From contig NZ_RAQI01000002.1 in assembly GCF_003610465.1 (NCBI RefSeq), positions 310,001 to 374,000 on the forward strand: 64,000 nt of DNA. The letters run 5' to 3'. Below the pieces are notes generated by a model, which made no database searches, was not told the origin of the DNA, and was given only the letters and a program-made list of their open reading frames with translations. Position numbers and translations under genes: made by a program. Shown one piece after another: positions 1-8,301 of this stretch (within the stretch, counting starts at the first letter, position 1; each line of letters starts with the position of its first letter). The DNA is from Xenorhabdus ehlersii. GTDB lineage: Bacteria > Pseudomonadota > Gammaproteobacteria > Enterobacterales > Enterobacteriaceae.

Positions 1-505
1 CATTGAAATATTTTGCAACTTCATCATTAATCGCTCTGGAAGAGGCAAGATCTGTTCCCAGTGGTTTTTCCATCACCACACGGTTGGGTTCCGTATTCAG
101 CCCCGCAGCGCCCAATCCATGACATACTGCTCCAAATGTACTTGGAGGCATAGCAAAATAGTGAATAGCGGGTAAGTCATCTTTATTAATTATTTTTGCC
201 AATTCGGTAAAATGTCCTGTCTCATTTACGTCCAAATTACAAAATTCCAGACGCGAACGGAGCTTCTTCCACAATTCTGAGTCTGGTTTCTCGGACATAA
301 ATGTCACCAATGCTTCTTCAACGACTTTGGTATAGGCTTTTTTATCCCAGTCAGCTCGACCGACGCCGATAATTCGGGTATCAGGATGGATATAACCCGC
401 TTTTTCCAACTGGTAAAGGGAAGGCATTAATTTCCGGCGTGCTAAGTCTCCTTTCGCCCCAAAAATTACCAAATTACAAGCCTGAGCTGTAGACGTCACC
501 GCCAT
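1..505 (-). CDS. zwf: Glucose-6-phosphate 1-dehydrogenase, N-terminal part (runs off the window)
   Basis: Cytosolic NADP-dependent enzyme that oxidises glucose 6-phosphate to 6-phosphogluconolactone, the entry to the pentose phosphate and Entner-Doudoroff routes. About 168 residues are visible, starting MAVTSTAQACNLVIFGAKGD. The Rossmann dinucleotide loop (VIFGAKGDLARRKL) lies at residues 13-26, followed by the conserved IGVGR segment, and EKPLG (part of the substrate site) is near residue 146. ATG at 505 is preceded by a GGAG-type ribosome site in the minus direction. The C-terminal two thirds are outside the window. A HexR-type operator sits 27 bases upstream of the start. Divergent from hexR, the usual enterobacterial arrangement. 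Confidence 0.96.
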   Translation of the reverse strand, partial: MAVTSTAQACNLVIFGAKGDLARRKLMPSLYQLEKAGYIHPDTRIIGVGRADWDKKAYTKVVEEALVTFMSEKPDSELWKKLRSRLEFCNLDVNETGHFTELAKIINKDDLPAIHYFAMPPSTFGAVCHGLGAAGLNTEPNRVVMEKPLGTDLASSRAINDEVAKYFN

Positions 506-976
506 GTTGCATCTCCTCAATTACGGGATATTGTAATTTTTTTACAGAATCTGTGGGTAATGTACTCTTTTGGTTATATGCAGTAAACACTGATTATTCA
601 TGGGTTATTCATATAGCTCTTCGTATTTGACGTTACTGCTGGATTAGCGACAAAATGAAATCCATTGGACGCAGTCTATTAAATAACCGAACATCCGTTT
701 TCTGTACACTGCTTTCACATCCATGGTAATTTTGTATTCACTAGCAACGTGGTCAGAATTCATACCGATTAGTAATTATAAACTGAAAATTTACAACGAT
801 TAAGAAGTAATCTTACCAAGTTGAAAGTTAGACACTTGTCATATTTTCATGAAAAATCCCATATTATCCGGTTATTGCCACTGCCAGCTTTCAATAACAA
901 GTAGTATATTTTCATGAAAATGAAATAGATTTCTCCTGTTAATGAAATCGTTAAAACCGAGGTTAAACTTCGTTTT
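506..976. promoter_or_regulatory. zwf-hexR divergent intergenic region with a twin palindromic repeat
   Basis: A 471-base non-coding stretch between the divergent zwf and hexR genes. Besides the HexR-type box at 532-546, it holds two identical 15-base copies of ATATTTTCATGAAAA at 841-855 and 906-920. Each contains the perfect 12-base palindrome TTTTCATGAAAA, and the copies are 65 bases apart start to start. The second ends 56 bases before the hexR ATG. I see no ORF with coding character here. The twin sites look like a dimeric-regulator operator, but I cannot name the regulator. Confidence 0.5.
532..546. promoter_or_regulatory. HexR-type operator upstream of zwf
   Basis: TGTAATTTTTTTACA, a 15-base near-palindrome (TGTAA/TTACA arms), lies 27-41 bases upstream of the zwf start. 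It matches the pattern described for gammaproteobacterial HexR boxes (TGTAATTAAATTACA-like). hexR is the neighbouring gene. The assignment rests on motif similarity and location. Confidence 0.7.
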
Positions 977-1825
977 ATGAACACACTGGAACGGCTCCAA
1001 AATAGTCTTGATGTTTTGAGTAAGTCAGAGAAAAAAGTTGCTCAGGTCATCCTTGCTTCACCACAAACTGCCATCCATTCAAGCATTGCCACTCTGGCTA
1101 AAATGGCAAATGTGAGTGAGCCGACGGTTAATCGTTTTTGTCGTCGTCTCAACACCAAAGGGTTTCCTGACTTTAAATTGCATCTGGCACAGAGCCTCGC
1201 CAATGGTACACCTTATGTGAACCGCAATGTGGAAGAAAGTGACAGCGTCACCTCTTATACAAACAAAATTTTCGAATCAGTAATGGCAAATCTGGAAACG
1301 GTTAAAAGTAATCTCGATATTGCAGCAATTAACCGAGCAGTCGACCTTCTGACACAAGCCAGAAAACTCTCTTTTTTTGGTTTGGGGGCATCAGCCGCTG
1401 TGGCCCATGATGCCATGAACAAATTTTTTCGCTTCAATATTCCAGTGACCTATTTTGACGATATCGTGATGCAACGAATGAGCTGCATTAGTAGTACCGA
1501 AGGAGATGTTGTCGTATTAATTTCTCATACCGGAAGAACAAAAAGCCTTGTAGAAATTGCTAAACTGGCCCGCGAGAACGATGCAACAGTGATCGCCATT
1601 ACCTCGACAGGCTCCCCATTAGCGCACGAAGCAACCCTCCCCATTCTGTTGGATGTACCCGAAGATACAGATATCTATATGCCGATGGTCTCAAGAATTG
1701 CTCAATTAACCATCATTGATGTGCTGGCAACTGGTTTCACACTGCGCCGCGGCTCAAAATTCAGGGATAATTTGAAGAGGGTCAAAGAAGCGTTGCGTAA
1801 TTCACGGTTTGATAAGCCCGAATAA
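977..1825 (+). CDS. hexR: HexR, RpiR-family transcriptional regulator of central carbon metabolism
   Basis: DNA-binding repressor/activator that responds to 2-keto-3-deoxy-6-phosphogluconate in characterised gammaproteobacteria and controls zwf and other sugar-catabolic genes. It has 282 residues. An N-terminal RpiR helix-turn-helix spans about residues 1-77, with recognition helix SEPTVNRFCRRL near 47-58. A sugar-isomerase (SIS) fold covers about 120-265, with FFGLGASAAVAHDA and LISHTGRTKS phosphosugar-binding loops. It sits between zwf and pykA as in E. coli. No strong ribosome site precedes the ATG at 977. Full length, no defects seen. Confidence 0.95.
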   Translation: MNTLERLQNSLDVLSKSEKKVAQVILASPQTAIHSSIATLAKMANVSEPTVNRFCRRLNTKGFPDFKLHLAQSLANGTPYVNRNVEESDSVTSYTNKIFESVMANLETVKSNLDIAAINRAVDLLTQARKLSFFGLGASAAVAHDAMNKFFRFNIPVTYFDDIVMQRMSCISSTEGDVVVLISHTGRTKSLVEIAKLARENDATVIAITSTGSPLAHEATLPILLDVPEDTDIYMPMVSRIAQLTIIDVLATGFTLRRGSKFRDNLKRVKEALRNSRFDKPE

Positions 1826-1969
1826 ACCAGAAAATAGACTGTGTTTTTGTTCACTATTTATCAACTCTCCAGACTGATAGCATATGTAGACTTTTCCCCA
1901 CTGCATATTCGCAGTGCGGGGTTAATAATCAATAAATTAAATGGTTATCCTACGGTAATCGAAAACTCA

Positions 1970-2030
1970 TATACCCAATGGATTTCAAGTTCCCCCCCAA
2001 CGATGCGGCAACTTGAAAAACAAAAGGTAT
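1970..2030. repeat. Short Xenorhabdus/Photorhabdus-type inverted-repeat element (MITE-like)
   Basis: About 61 bases begin TATACCCAATGGATTTCAAG and end CAACTTGAAA...AGGTAT. The outer ends (ATACC/GGTAT) and inner arms TTTCAAGTT (1983-1991) and AACTTGAAA (2010-2018) are inverted repeats. I recall longer versions (about 120 bases) scattered in Xenorhabdus and Photorhabdus genomes, so this looks like an internally shortened copy. It lies just upstream of pykA and could place a stem-loop in the pykA leader. Confidence 0.6.
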
Positions 2031-2055
2031 GCTTCATAGGTCAACGGAGTAATAC

Positions 2056-3498
2056 ATGTCCAGACGGCTCAGAAGAACAAAAATTGTCACTACACTTGGC
2101 CCAGCTACAGATCGTGACGACAATCTAGAAAAAGTTATCCAAGCGGGAGCCAACGTCGTCCGCCTTAATTTCTCTCATGGCACTGCGGAAGATCATATCC
2201 AACGTGCTAATAAAGTGCGCGAAATTGCTGCTCGTTTAGGTTGTCATGTTGCTATCCTCGGTGATCTTCAAGGACCCAAAATACGCATATCCACCTTTAA
2301 GGAAGGAAAAATTTTCCTGAATGTTGGGGATAAATTCCTGCTGGATGCCAATCTAAGTAAGGGAGAGGGAGATAAAGAAAAAGTCGGTATTGACTATAAA
2401 GGATTGCCATCTGATGTAACGGCTGGTGATATCCTGCTATTGGATGATGGACGCGTTCAATTGAAAGTCCTGGAAGTTCAGGGGATGAAAGTCTTCACAG
2501 AAGTGACTGTGGGAGGCCCGCTTTCCAACAATAAGGGCATCAATAAATTGGGCGGCGGGTTATCAGCCGAAGCACTGACAGCAAAAGATAAGGAAGATAT
2601 CATCACAGCAGCCAAAATAGGTGTTGATTATCTTGCGGTTTCTTTCCCTCGTTCAGGTGAAGATTTGAATTATGCTCGCCGTCTCGCACGAGATGCAGGC
2701 TGTGAAACCCAAATCGTTGCAAAAGTTGAGCGAGCGGAAGCTGTTAGCAGTGATGAAATTATTGATGAAATTATTCTGGCATCGGATGTTGTCATGGTCG
2801 CTCGTGGTGATCTCGGTGTTGAAATTGGTGACCCTGAACTGGTTGGTGTACAGAAGAAACTGATCCGCCGCGCTCGCCAACTGAATCGTGTCGTGATTAC
2901 AGCCACACAAATGATGGAATCCATGATCACCAACCCAATGCCGACACGTGCTGAAGTCATGGATGTCGCCAATGCGGTACTGGATGGTACTGATGCTGTT
3001 ATGCTCTCTGCTGAAACAGCTGCGGGGCAGTATCCTGCGGAAACTGTTGCCGCTATGGCACAAGTCTGTCTTGGTGCGGAAAAAATGCCAAGTGTCAATG
3101 TTTCCAAACATCGCCTGGATATTACATTTGATAGCATTGAAGAAGCGATTTCAATGTCTACCATGTATGCAGCCAACCATCTGAAAGGCGTCAAGGCAAT
3201 TATCGCCATGACTGAATCTGGCCGCACGGCTCGCATGATGTCCCGCATCAGTTCTGGCCTGCCTATCTTCTCTATGTCTCGCCATGAATCAACCTTAAAC
3301 CGTACCGCCCTTTATCGTGGTGTGACGCCAGTTTATTGTAGCTCACATACTGACGGGATCGCTGCGGCAAATGAAGCAGTGAATCGCCTGCGCGATAAAG
3401 GCTATCTCATCTCTGGGGATTTGGTACTCGTGACCCAAGGTGATCAAATGGGAACTATTGGCAGTACCAATACCTGTCGCGTACTTGAAGTAGAATAA
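2056..3498 (+). CDS. pykA: Pyruvate kinase II
   Basis: Converts phosphoenolpyruvate and ADP to pyruvate and ATP in the last step of glycolysis. At 480 residues it equals E. coli PykA in length. Visible landmarks are [12 protein letters not shown] at the N-terminus, the RLNFSHG substrate loop near residues 36-42, [10 protein letters not shown] with the catalytic Lys near 222, [10 protein letters not shown] near 254 and the [12 protein letters not shown] signature near 316. The C-terminal allosteric domain is complete. ATG at 2056 follows a CGGAG ribosome site. It is downstream of hexR in the same direction but separated by 230 bases that contain a short repeat element, so probably has its own promoter. 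Confidence 0.97.
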   Translation: MSRRLRRTKIVTTLGPATDRDDNLEKVIQAGANVVRLNFSHGTAEDHIQRANKVREIAARLGCHVAILGDLQGPKIRISTFKEGKIFLNVGDKFLLDANLSKGEGDKEKVGIDYKGLPSDVTAGDILLLDDGRVQLKVLEVQGMKVFTEVTVGGPLSNNKGINKLGGGLSAEALTAKDKEDIITAAKIGVDYLAVSFPRSGEDLNYARRLARDAGCETQIVAKVERAEAVSSDEIIDEIILASDVVMVARGDLGVEIGDPELVGVQKKLIRRARQLNRVVITATQMMESMITNPMPTRAEVMDVANAVLDGTDAVMLSAETAAGQYPAETVAAMAQVCLGAEKMPSVNVSKHRLDITFDSIEEAISMSTMYAANHLKGVKAIIAMTESGRTARMMSRISSGLPIFSMSRHESTLNRTALYRGVTPVYCSSHTDGIAAANEAVNRLRDKGYLISGDLVLVTQGDQMGTIGSTNTCRVLEVE

Positions 3499-3521
3499 TC
3501 TCAATATAAATAATAAAATAT

Positions 3522-3555
3522 AGGGCTGTACTATCACGGCCCTCTTCTTACTATA
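3522..3555 (+). terminator. Probable terminator of pykA
   Basis: Inverted repeat AGGGC...GCCCT (3522-3526 / 3539-3543) followed by TCTTCTTACT, starting 23 bases after the pykA stop. The stem is short, so strength is uncertain. Confidence 0.4.
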
Positions 3556-3563
3556 AGAACTAC

Positions 3564-3978
3564 GGTCATGTATTCAATATGTTGTTCTTCATCTATAATG
3601 CCCTTTTTGCGAGATAACATACATGGCTACAGTGGAAGTAGTATGTCGATTTTGTCGCCAAACAAAGGACATTAAAAAAACACGGTATTGGCAAAGGTGG
3701 TCACCAACGTTATCGTTGTTTATCCTGTCATCGTACTTTCCAGCTCGATTATTCTTACCGTGCCTATAATTTACTGCCTTCAGCCAACCATCTGGTTGGA
3801 AAATATTTTACTCAACGTATCGAACGCGAAAACTTAACCTTGCGTAACCGAATAAAGCGCCTGAACCGTAAAACACTCGGTTATTCAAAATCCCCTGAAA
3901 TGCATAACAAAATCATTGGCACTTTCATTGAACGTGAATATTATGTTTGAGGGTGATCAACGCTTTGAATACATGACC
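3564..3978 (+). mobile_element. Collapsed IS1-family element with intact terminal repeats
   Basis: A 415-base element bounded by perfect 14-base inverted repeats, GGTCATGTATTCAA at 3564-3577 and its complement at 3965-3978, with further partial matches inward. Complete IS1 elements are about 770 bases. No flanking target duplication is evident (left flank AGAACTAC, right flank GGATAATT). The interior encodes the start of InsA joined directly to the end of InsB, so the middle of the transposase is deleted. It could move only if a full IS1 supplied transposase in trans. Confidence 0.8.
3623..3950 (+). pseudogene. IS1 InsA-InsB remnant, internally deleted and frameshifted
   Basis: From ATG 3623 the frame reads an InsA-like zinc-finger start (CRFC...), then after a run of seven A (3671-3678 region) continues one frame over as HGIGKGGHQRYRCLSCHRTF. 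That second part is the characteristic second cysteine pair and GHQRY segment of InsA. It runs straight into the C-terminal signature of InsB (VGKYFTQRIERENLTLRNRI through IIGTFIERE) and stops at 3950. The central DDE catalytic core is missing, so no active transposase is expected. The length (109 codons plus one base) fits a single-base frameshift in the A run. Confidence 0.8.
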
Positions 3979-3994
3979 GGATAATTTAGTACTA

Positions 3995-4028
3995 CCCCCT
4001 AATTAGAAGGCAATTATTTATTAGGGGG
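3995..4028. repeat. GC-capped hairpin between the IS1 remnant and lpxM
   Basis: Nine-base perfect inverted repeat CCCCCTAAT (3995-4003) and ATTAGGGGG (4020-4028). It lies downstream of lpxM on the minus strand, but the T-run that would make it a clear terminator is lacking. Its role is unknown. Confidence 0.35.
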
Positions 4029-4080
4029 GATATAAGTTAATTCATAGAGTGAATTCAATGGTTATATGTTGTCTTTTCAA

Positions 4081-5049
4081 TTATAGGTCCTCTCTTTTAT
4101 AAGGCTCAATATCCCCTGCTTTCCGCGTCTTAAGTAATTTTAAGATCCAAGTGTATTGTTCAGGATTCGGCTTCACCAATTCTTCCAATTCCTCATTCAT
4201 CCGACGAGCAATATAAGTATCATCCTGTCCTACAATATCCTCCATTGGTGGGCGGATATAAATGTGCAACTGATGGGTTTGGCAATTATAAACTGGAAAT
4301 AACGGAACAATGGCCGCGCGGCAAACTTTCATTAAACGCCCAAGTGCAGGCAAAGTAGCCTTATAAGTGGCAAAAAAATCGACGAATTCGCTATGCTCTT
4401 CGCCATGATCCTGATCAGGCAAATAATATCCCCAAAAGCCTTCACGCACTGTAGAGATAAAAGGTTTAATTCCCGCATCACGGGAATGCAAACGACCACT
4501 AAAGTGACAGCGCGCCTTGTTCCATAAGTAATCAGACACGGGATTGCTTTGGTGGTGAAACATGGCTGACATTTTTTGTCCACGTGCCGCCAACAACATT
4601 GCGGGAATATCAACAGACCAGCCATGTGGAACCATAAAAATGACATTCTTGCCTTGTGCCTTTAAAGCCTGAATAATGTCTTCGCCATGCCATTGGGTTC
4701 GTTCAAGTGTCGATTTTGCTCCCCTGAGACAAAGCTCCGCCAGCATAACAAACGATTGAGGAGCGGTAGCAAACATGCGATCAATCAGCTCTTCGTGCTG
4801 TTGTTCCGTTAACTCAGGGAAGCAGTAAATTAAATTGATTTTCGCCCTGCGACGAGCACTTTTCGCTGTTCTTCCCGCCCAAATACCTATCTTGGCTAGG
4901 AATGGATCACGCCATTTTACAGGGACATAAGACAATCCTGCCAATATACCCACGCCGGCCCAAAGCCCCCAATAACGGGGATGTAAATAAGCTCGATGAA
5001 ACCGAGGGACATATCCCAATTTACTATCTGTATCTTTTTCTTTATTCAT
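4081..5049 (-). CDS. lpxM: Lipid A biosynthesis myristoyltransferase LpxM (MsbB)
   Basis: Inner-membrane acyltransferase that adds the last secondary acyl chain (myristate in E. coli) to Kdo2-lipid A. It has 322 residues, like the family. A single hydrophobic segment is near residues 28-46 (LWAGVGILAGLSYVPV). The HX4D/E catalytic motif appears as HGWSVD near 142-147, then FHHQSNPVSDYLWN, the conserved YYLPDQDHG segment and the C-terminal QYTWILKLLKTRKAGDI. Start ATG at 5049. Alone on its strand between the IS1 remnant and mepM; closest by eye to LpxM rather than LpxL because of the PDQDHGEEHSEFVDFFA stretch. Confidence 0.95.
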   Translation of the reverse strand: MNKEKDTDSKLGYVPRFHRAYLHPRYWGLWAGVGILAGLSYVPVKWRDPFLAKIGIWAGRTAKSARRRAKINLIYCFPELTEQQHEELIDRMFATAPQSFVMLAELCLRGAKSTLERTQWHGEDIIQALKAQGKNVIFMVPHGWSVDIPAMLLAARGQKMSAMFHHQSNPVSDYLWNKARCHFSGRLHSRDAGIKPFISTVREGFWGYYLPDQDHGEEHSEFVDFFATYKATLPALGRLMKVCRAAIVPLFPVYNCQTHQLHIYIRPPMEDIVGQDDTYIARRMNEELEELVKPNPEQYTWILKLLKTRKAGDIEPYKREDL

Positions 5050-5099
5050 GAGCTAACTCTGATGATCCCAATATTTGCTCTCAAGGCGAAAGTTTACAA

Positions 5100-5145
5100 C
5101 AAAAAATAAGATAAAAGCGGATGATAGTAATCATCCGCTTTTATC
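5100..5145 (-). terminator. Rho-independent terminator of mepM
   Basis: Sixteen-base perfect stem, GATAAAAGCGGATGAT (5110-5125) paired with its complement (5130-5145), with an AGTA loop. On the minus strand it is followed by TTATTTTTTG. It lies just downstream of the mepM stop. Confidence 0.85.
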
Positions 5146-5172
5146 TCTGTCAATAATAGGAGGTTGATGCAC

Positions 5173-6486
5173 TTAATCTAGCAACAATTGAGGCTTAGTC
5201 TCTTGAACCATTGCTACATATTCTGCACGCTCTTTACCACCTAGCCCACCAGAACGCGGTAATTTTGCAGTGAGCGGGTTAACCGGCCTCTGGTTATCCC
5301 AGAATTCAAAGTGCAAGTGTGGGCCTGTTGAACGCCCCGTATTCCCTGATAGCGCAATACGTTCACCCCGTTTCACTTTCTGACCCGGTTTTACCAGTAT
5401 TTTCCTCAAGTGCATGTATCGAGTTGTATATTGACGACCGTGCCGAATGGCAATGAAATTACCGGCTGCACCATCAAATTTGGCGACAACAACTTCACCA
5501 TCACCTACTGCCAAAACGGGCGTTCCTACTGGCATAGCAAAATCAACCCCTTTGTGTGCTGTAATTCTGCCGGTTACCGGATTTAAGCGATGTGGATTGA
5601 AAGAAGAAGATACTCTAAACTGTTTAGTTGTGGGGAAACGCAGGAAACCACGCTCAAGACCGGAAGCATTGCTGTCGTAAAAACGACCATCATTGGCCCG
5701 GAAGGCATAATAATCGTTGCCACCACTCTGTAAGCGAACACCTAACAATTGACTCTGTTCACTTTTCCCATCAAGCAGTTCACGGGACATCAGCACAGAA
5801 AAACGATCGCCTTTACGCAATTTGCGGAAATCTATCTGCCATTGCAACGCTTTTGTCACTTCTCTGGCTTCGCTGCTTGTTAATCCAGCAATCAGGGCAC
5901 TACTATTAAAACTGCCATCAACTGTACCTGTAATGACACTATTTTTCCATTCTCCCTTCTGGAACTCTTGCGTTTCGTTAAAAATATCCCCTTCGCGAGT
6001 ATAAACGCGAGTTTCACGACGTGATATATCCCAAGTCAGTGTTTTTAAATTCCCATTATCGTCAGTAATCCACGATAATGACTGACCAATACCTAAATTA
6101 CGCAACGACTTATATTGATTTGCTAACAAAGCAACATCAGAGGAATCAATTCCGAACTGAGTTAAAATCGAGCTCAGGGTATCACCACTGGAGACAACAT
6201 ATTGGTGCGGAACATTTACTGCTGTATCAACAGAACTGCCATCATCATCCCCAATGCCCTCATTGGGGAGTTGTTCATTAGCATCCCCAGCGACATCATC
6301 CGTTGCTTCTGGAATGCTATTGGGGGTACTAATAATACTACCTGTCCGTTCTTCTCGTTCATGGTAAACAACAGGCCGCCATATCGCGATAGCCAAAGTA
6401 ACCAGCGTTAAAGATCCAAGCATGATCTTGTGTGGTTTGGGCAGGTTGTTGTATACCAGAACGATAGTTTTAGCTATCTGCTGCAC
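5173..6486 (-). CDS. mepM: Murein DD-endopeptidase MepM (YebA), LysM + M23 peptidase
   Basis: Periplasmic peptidase that cuts D-Ala-meso-DAP crosslinks so that new peptidoglycan can be inserted. It has 437 residues (E. coli 440). An N-terminal anchor is near residues 20-38 (IMLGSLTLVTLAIAIW). A LysM motif is near 93-137 (YVVSSGDTLSSIL). An OapA-like middle domain leads to a C-terminal M23 domain with the zinc ligands visible in HKGVDFAMPVG (near 312) and GPHLHFEFW (near 391). Next to znuA as in E. coli, but probably transcribed separately: only 20 bases separate the znuA stop from the mepM ATG, so read-through from znuA is also possible. Confidence 0.95.
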   Translation of the reverse strand: MQQIAKTIVLVYNNLPKPHKIMLGSLTLVTLAIAIWRPVVYHEREERTGSIISTPNSIPEATDDVAGDANEQLPNEGIGDDDGSSVDTAVNVPHQYVVSSGDTLSSILTQFGIDSSDVALLANQYKSLRNLGIGQSLSWITDDNGNLKTLTWDISRRETRVYTREGDIFNETQEFQKGEWKNSVITGTVDGSFNSSALIAGLTSSEAREVTKALQWQIDFRKLRKGDRFSVLMSRELLDGKSEQSQLLGVRLQSGGNDYYAFRANDGRFYDSNASGLERGFLRFPTTKQFRVSSSFNPHRLNPVTGRITAHKGVDFAMPVGTPVLAVGDGEVVVAKFDGAAGNFIAIRHGRQYTTRYMHLRKILVKPGQKVKRGERIALSGNTGRSTGPHLHFEFWDNQRPVNPLTAKLPRSGGLGGKERAEYVAMVQETKPQLLLD

Positions 6487-6506
6487 TAATAAAATTCCTT
6501 ACTGTA

Positions 6507-7466
6507 CTAATTCAGGCAGCTCGCGTATTGTTTTGATAGCTGAGTTATAAATTTCATGTAGCTATCTTTATCCAATACGATACCACTCCCTAAAGGGTCA
6601 AGTATTCCAATACGTACATCCGTACCTTTTGCTACGGCATGAATAACGGCTGGCTTAAATTGAGGTTCAGCAAAAATACACCTTGCTTTCTGCTCAACCA
6701 ATTGTGTTCGTATTTTGTGTAACCTCTGCGCACCAGGTTGTATTTCAGGATTGACCGTAAAAACACCTAGCGGAGCCAATTGGTAGTGTTTTTCAAAATA
6801 ACCATAGGCGTCATGAAAAACAAAATAACCCTGCTTTTGTGCAGGCTTTAAAACATAAGTAATATTCTTATCAGTTTGTGCAAGCTGTCCATTGAATTTA
6901 CGTAGGTTTACTTCTAATTGCTGTTTTTGTTGAGGATATTGTTCAATAAGCTGATCATATATTGCCTGAGCGACTTTTTCCGCAATCTCTGGAGAAAGCC
7001 AAATATGCATATTATATTCACCGTGATGATGATGTTCGTGATCTTCCTCATGTTTATGCTGATATGATTCAGCATCAGGATCATTACCATCTTCACTATT
7101 CTTCAATAATAGTGGCTTAATAGTAGATAATTCAGTCAGTGACAGTTGCTTATTCCGTTCAATTTTAGCTATCGGTTTCGCCAGAAAGGTTTCCATATCT
7201 GGGCCAATCCAAACAACCAAATCGGCTTGATTAATTTTCTGTACATCCAGAGGCCGTAACGCATAATCATGTGGAGAAGCACCATCGGGTAAAAGCACTT
7301 GAGTCTTTGTTACACCATCAGCAATGGCAGCAGCAATAAAACCCAATGGCCGAATGGATGTGACAACATCTGCCTGCGCAGAGCCATTCACTCCTGCCAC
7401 TAACACAGTAGCTAATGCGATTTTATGAAAAAATTTATGCGCGTATTTCTGTGAGTTGTGTAACAT
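6507..7466 (-). CDS. znuA: Zinc ABC transporter periplasmic binding protein ZnuA
   Basis: Periplasmic receptor that captures Zn2+ and hands it to ZnuB-ZnuC. I place the start at ATG 7466 (MLHNSQKYAHKF), giving 319 residues with a signal peptide cut after AQA. The open frame continues upstream only as antisense of znuC. Zinc-related features are SPHDYALRP (first His ligand), a histidine-rich loop HKHEEDHEHHHHGEYNMH near residues 120-140, FHDAYGYFEKHY and the C-terminal IGILDPLG. Divergent from znuCB across a Zur-type operator, so zinc starvation should induce both arms. Confidence 0.96.
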   Translation of the reverse strand: MLHNSQKYAHKFFHKIALATVLVAGVNGSAQADVVTSIRPLGFIAAAIADGVTKTQVLLPDGASPHDYALRPLDVQKINQADLVVWIGPDMETFLAKPIAKIERNKQLSLTELSTIKPLLLKNSEDGNDPDAESYQHKHEEDHEHHHHGEYNMHIWLSPEIAEKVAQAIYDQLIEQYPQQKQQLEVNLRKFNGQLAQTDKNITYVLKPAQKQGYFVFHDAYGYFEKHYQLAPLGVFTVNPEIQPGAQRLHKIRTQLVEQKARCIFAEPQFKPAVIHAVAKGTDVRIGILDPLGSGIVLDKDSYMKFITQLSKQYASCLN

Positions 7467-7497
7467 AATATGAATATTCCATGCAGAAAATTTAATT

Positions 7498-7514
7498 ATG
7501 TTATAATATAACAT
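7498..7514. promoter_or_regulatory. Zur operator between znuA and znuCB
   Basis: Perfect 17-base palindrome ATGTTATAATATAACAT, matching the core of the known enterobacterial Zur box (GAAATGTTATANTATAACATTTC). The right arm continues with TTC to 7517. It lies 31 bases from the znuA ATG and 37 from the preferred znuC ATG, and so can repress both when zinc is plentiful. Confidence 0.88.
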
Positions 7515-7551
7515 TTCAATGATTCTGCAAGACACTTTTGACTCACCAACT

Positions 7552-8301
7552 ATGATTACCTTAAAAAATATTACGGTTGAATTTAGTAACCGCAAGGTAT
7601 TAAACAATATTTCGTTCAATCTCAAGCAAGGGAAAATTCTGACGCTGATCGGCCCAAACGGTGCGGGAAAATCAACTCTGGTTCGCGTCGTTCTTGGTTT
7701 AGTCCAACCTACTTCGGGCACTATTGAACAGAACTCCGCGTTGAGAATTGGTTATGTTCCGCAAAAACTTAACCTTGATCCCACTCTGCCCCTGACTGTT
7801 AAGCGTTTTATGCTGCTAAGGCCCAATGTGAAACCAGCAGATATCATGCCGGTATTAAATCGGGTCAAGGCTGCTCACTTATTGGAGCAACCAATGCAAA
7901 AACTGTCTGGTGGAGAAACTCAGCGAGTACTACTCGCCAGGGCTTTACTGAACCACCCCCAGCTTTTGGTTCTTGATGAACCAACACAAGGCGTAGATGT
8001 CAATGGTCAACTGGCGCTTTATGACTTAATCAACCAAATCAGAACAGAGCTTAATTGCGCTGTACTTATGGTATCCCATGACCTGCACTTAGTAATGGCG
8101 AAAACAGACGAAGTTTTATGCCTCAATCAGCACATTTGTTGTTCTGGCACACCGGAAGTGGTGTCAATGCATCCAGAGTTTATTGCAATGTTTGGGCATC
8201 ATGGCGCAGAGCAACTGGCAGTTTACCGCCATCACCACAATCATCAACATGATCTTAGAGGGAAAATTATTTTGAAAAATGTTGGGGAATCACGTCGATG
8301 A
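7552..8301 (+). CDS. znuC: Zinc ABC transporter ATP-binding protein ZnuC
   Basis: Cytoplasmic ATPase that powers Zn2+ import through ZnuB. It has Walker [10 protein letters not shown], signature LSGGETQR, Walker B LLVLDEP, H-loop SHD and the C-terminal His-rich tail [10 protein letters not shown] typical of ZnuC. I prefer ATG 7552 ([16 protein letters not shown], 249 residues), which matches the E. coli N-terminus. The upstream ATG 7519 begins two bases after the Zur box, leaving no room for a ribosome site. It overlaps znuB by four bases (ATGA), indicating translational coupling. Confidence 0.95.
   Translation: MITLKNITVEFSNRKVLNNISFNLKQGKILTLIGPNGAGKSTLVRVVLGLVQPTSGTIEQNSALRIGYVPQKLNLDPTLPLTVKRFMLLRPNVKPADIMPVLNRVKAAHLLEQPMQKLSGGETQRVLLARALLNHPQLLVLDEPTQGVDVNGQLALYDLINQIRTELNCAVLMVSHDLHLVMAKTDEVLCLNQHICCSGTPEVVSMHPEFIAMFGHHGAEQLAVYRHHHNHQHDLRGKIILKNVGESRR

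Noticed and set aside
1896..1921. CCCCACTGC...GCAGTGCGGGG hairpin after hexR
   Set aside because: Stem has a bulge and no T run follows; too weak to call as the hexR terminator.
1841..2128. 95-codon frame upstream of pykA
   Set aside because: It crosses the short repeat element and overlaps the true pykA start in another frame; no known domain.
2653..3248. Long antisense frames within pykA
   Set aside because: Shadow frames of a highly conserved gene; no independent evidence.
7467..7721. N-terminal extension of znuA by 85 codons
   Set aside because: The extension is antisense to znuC and crosses the Zur operator; the signal peptide begins at 7466.
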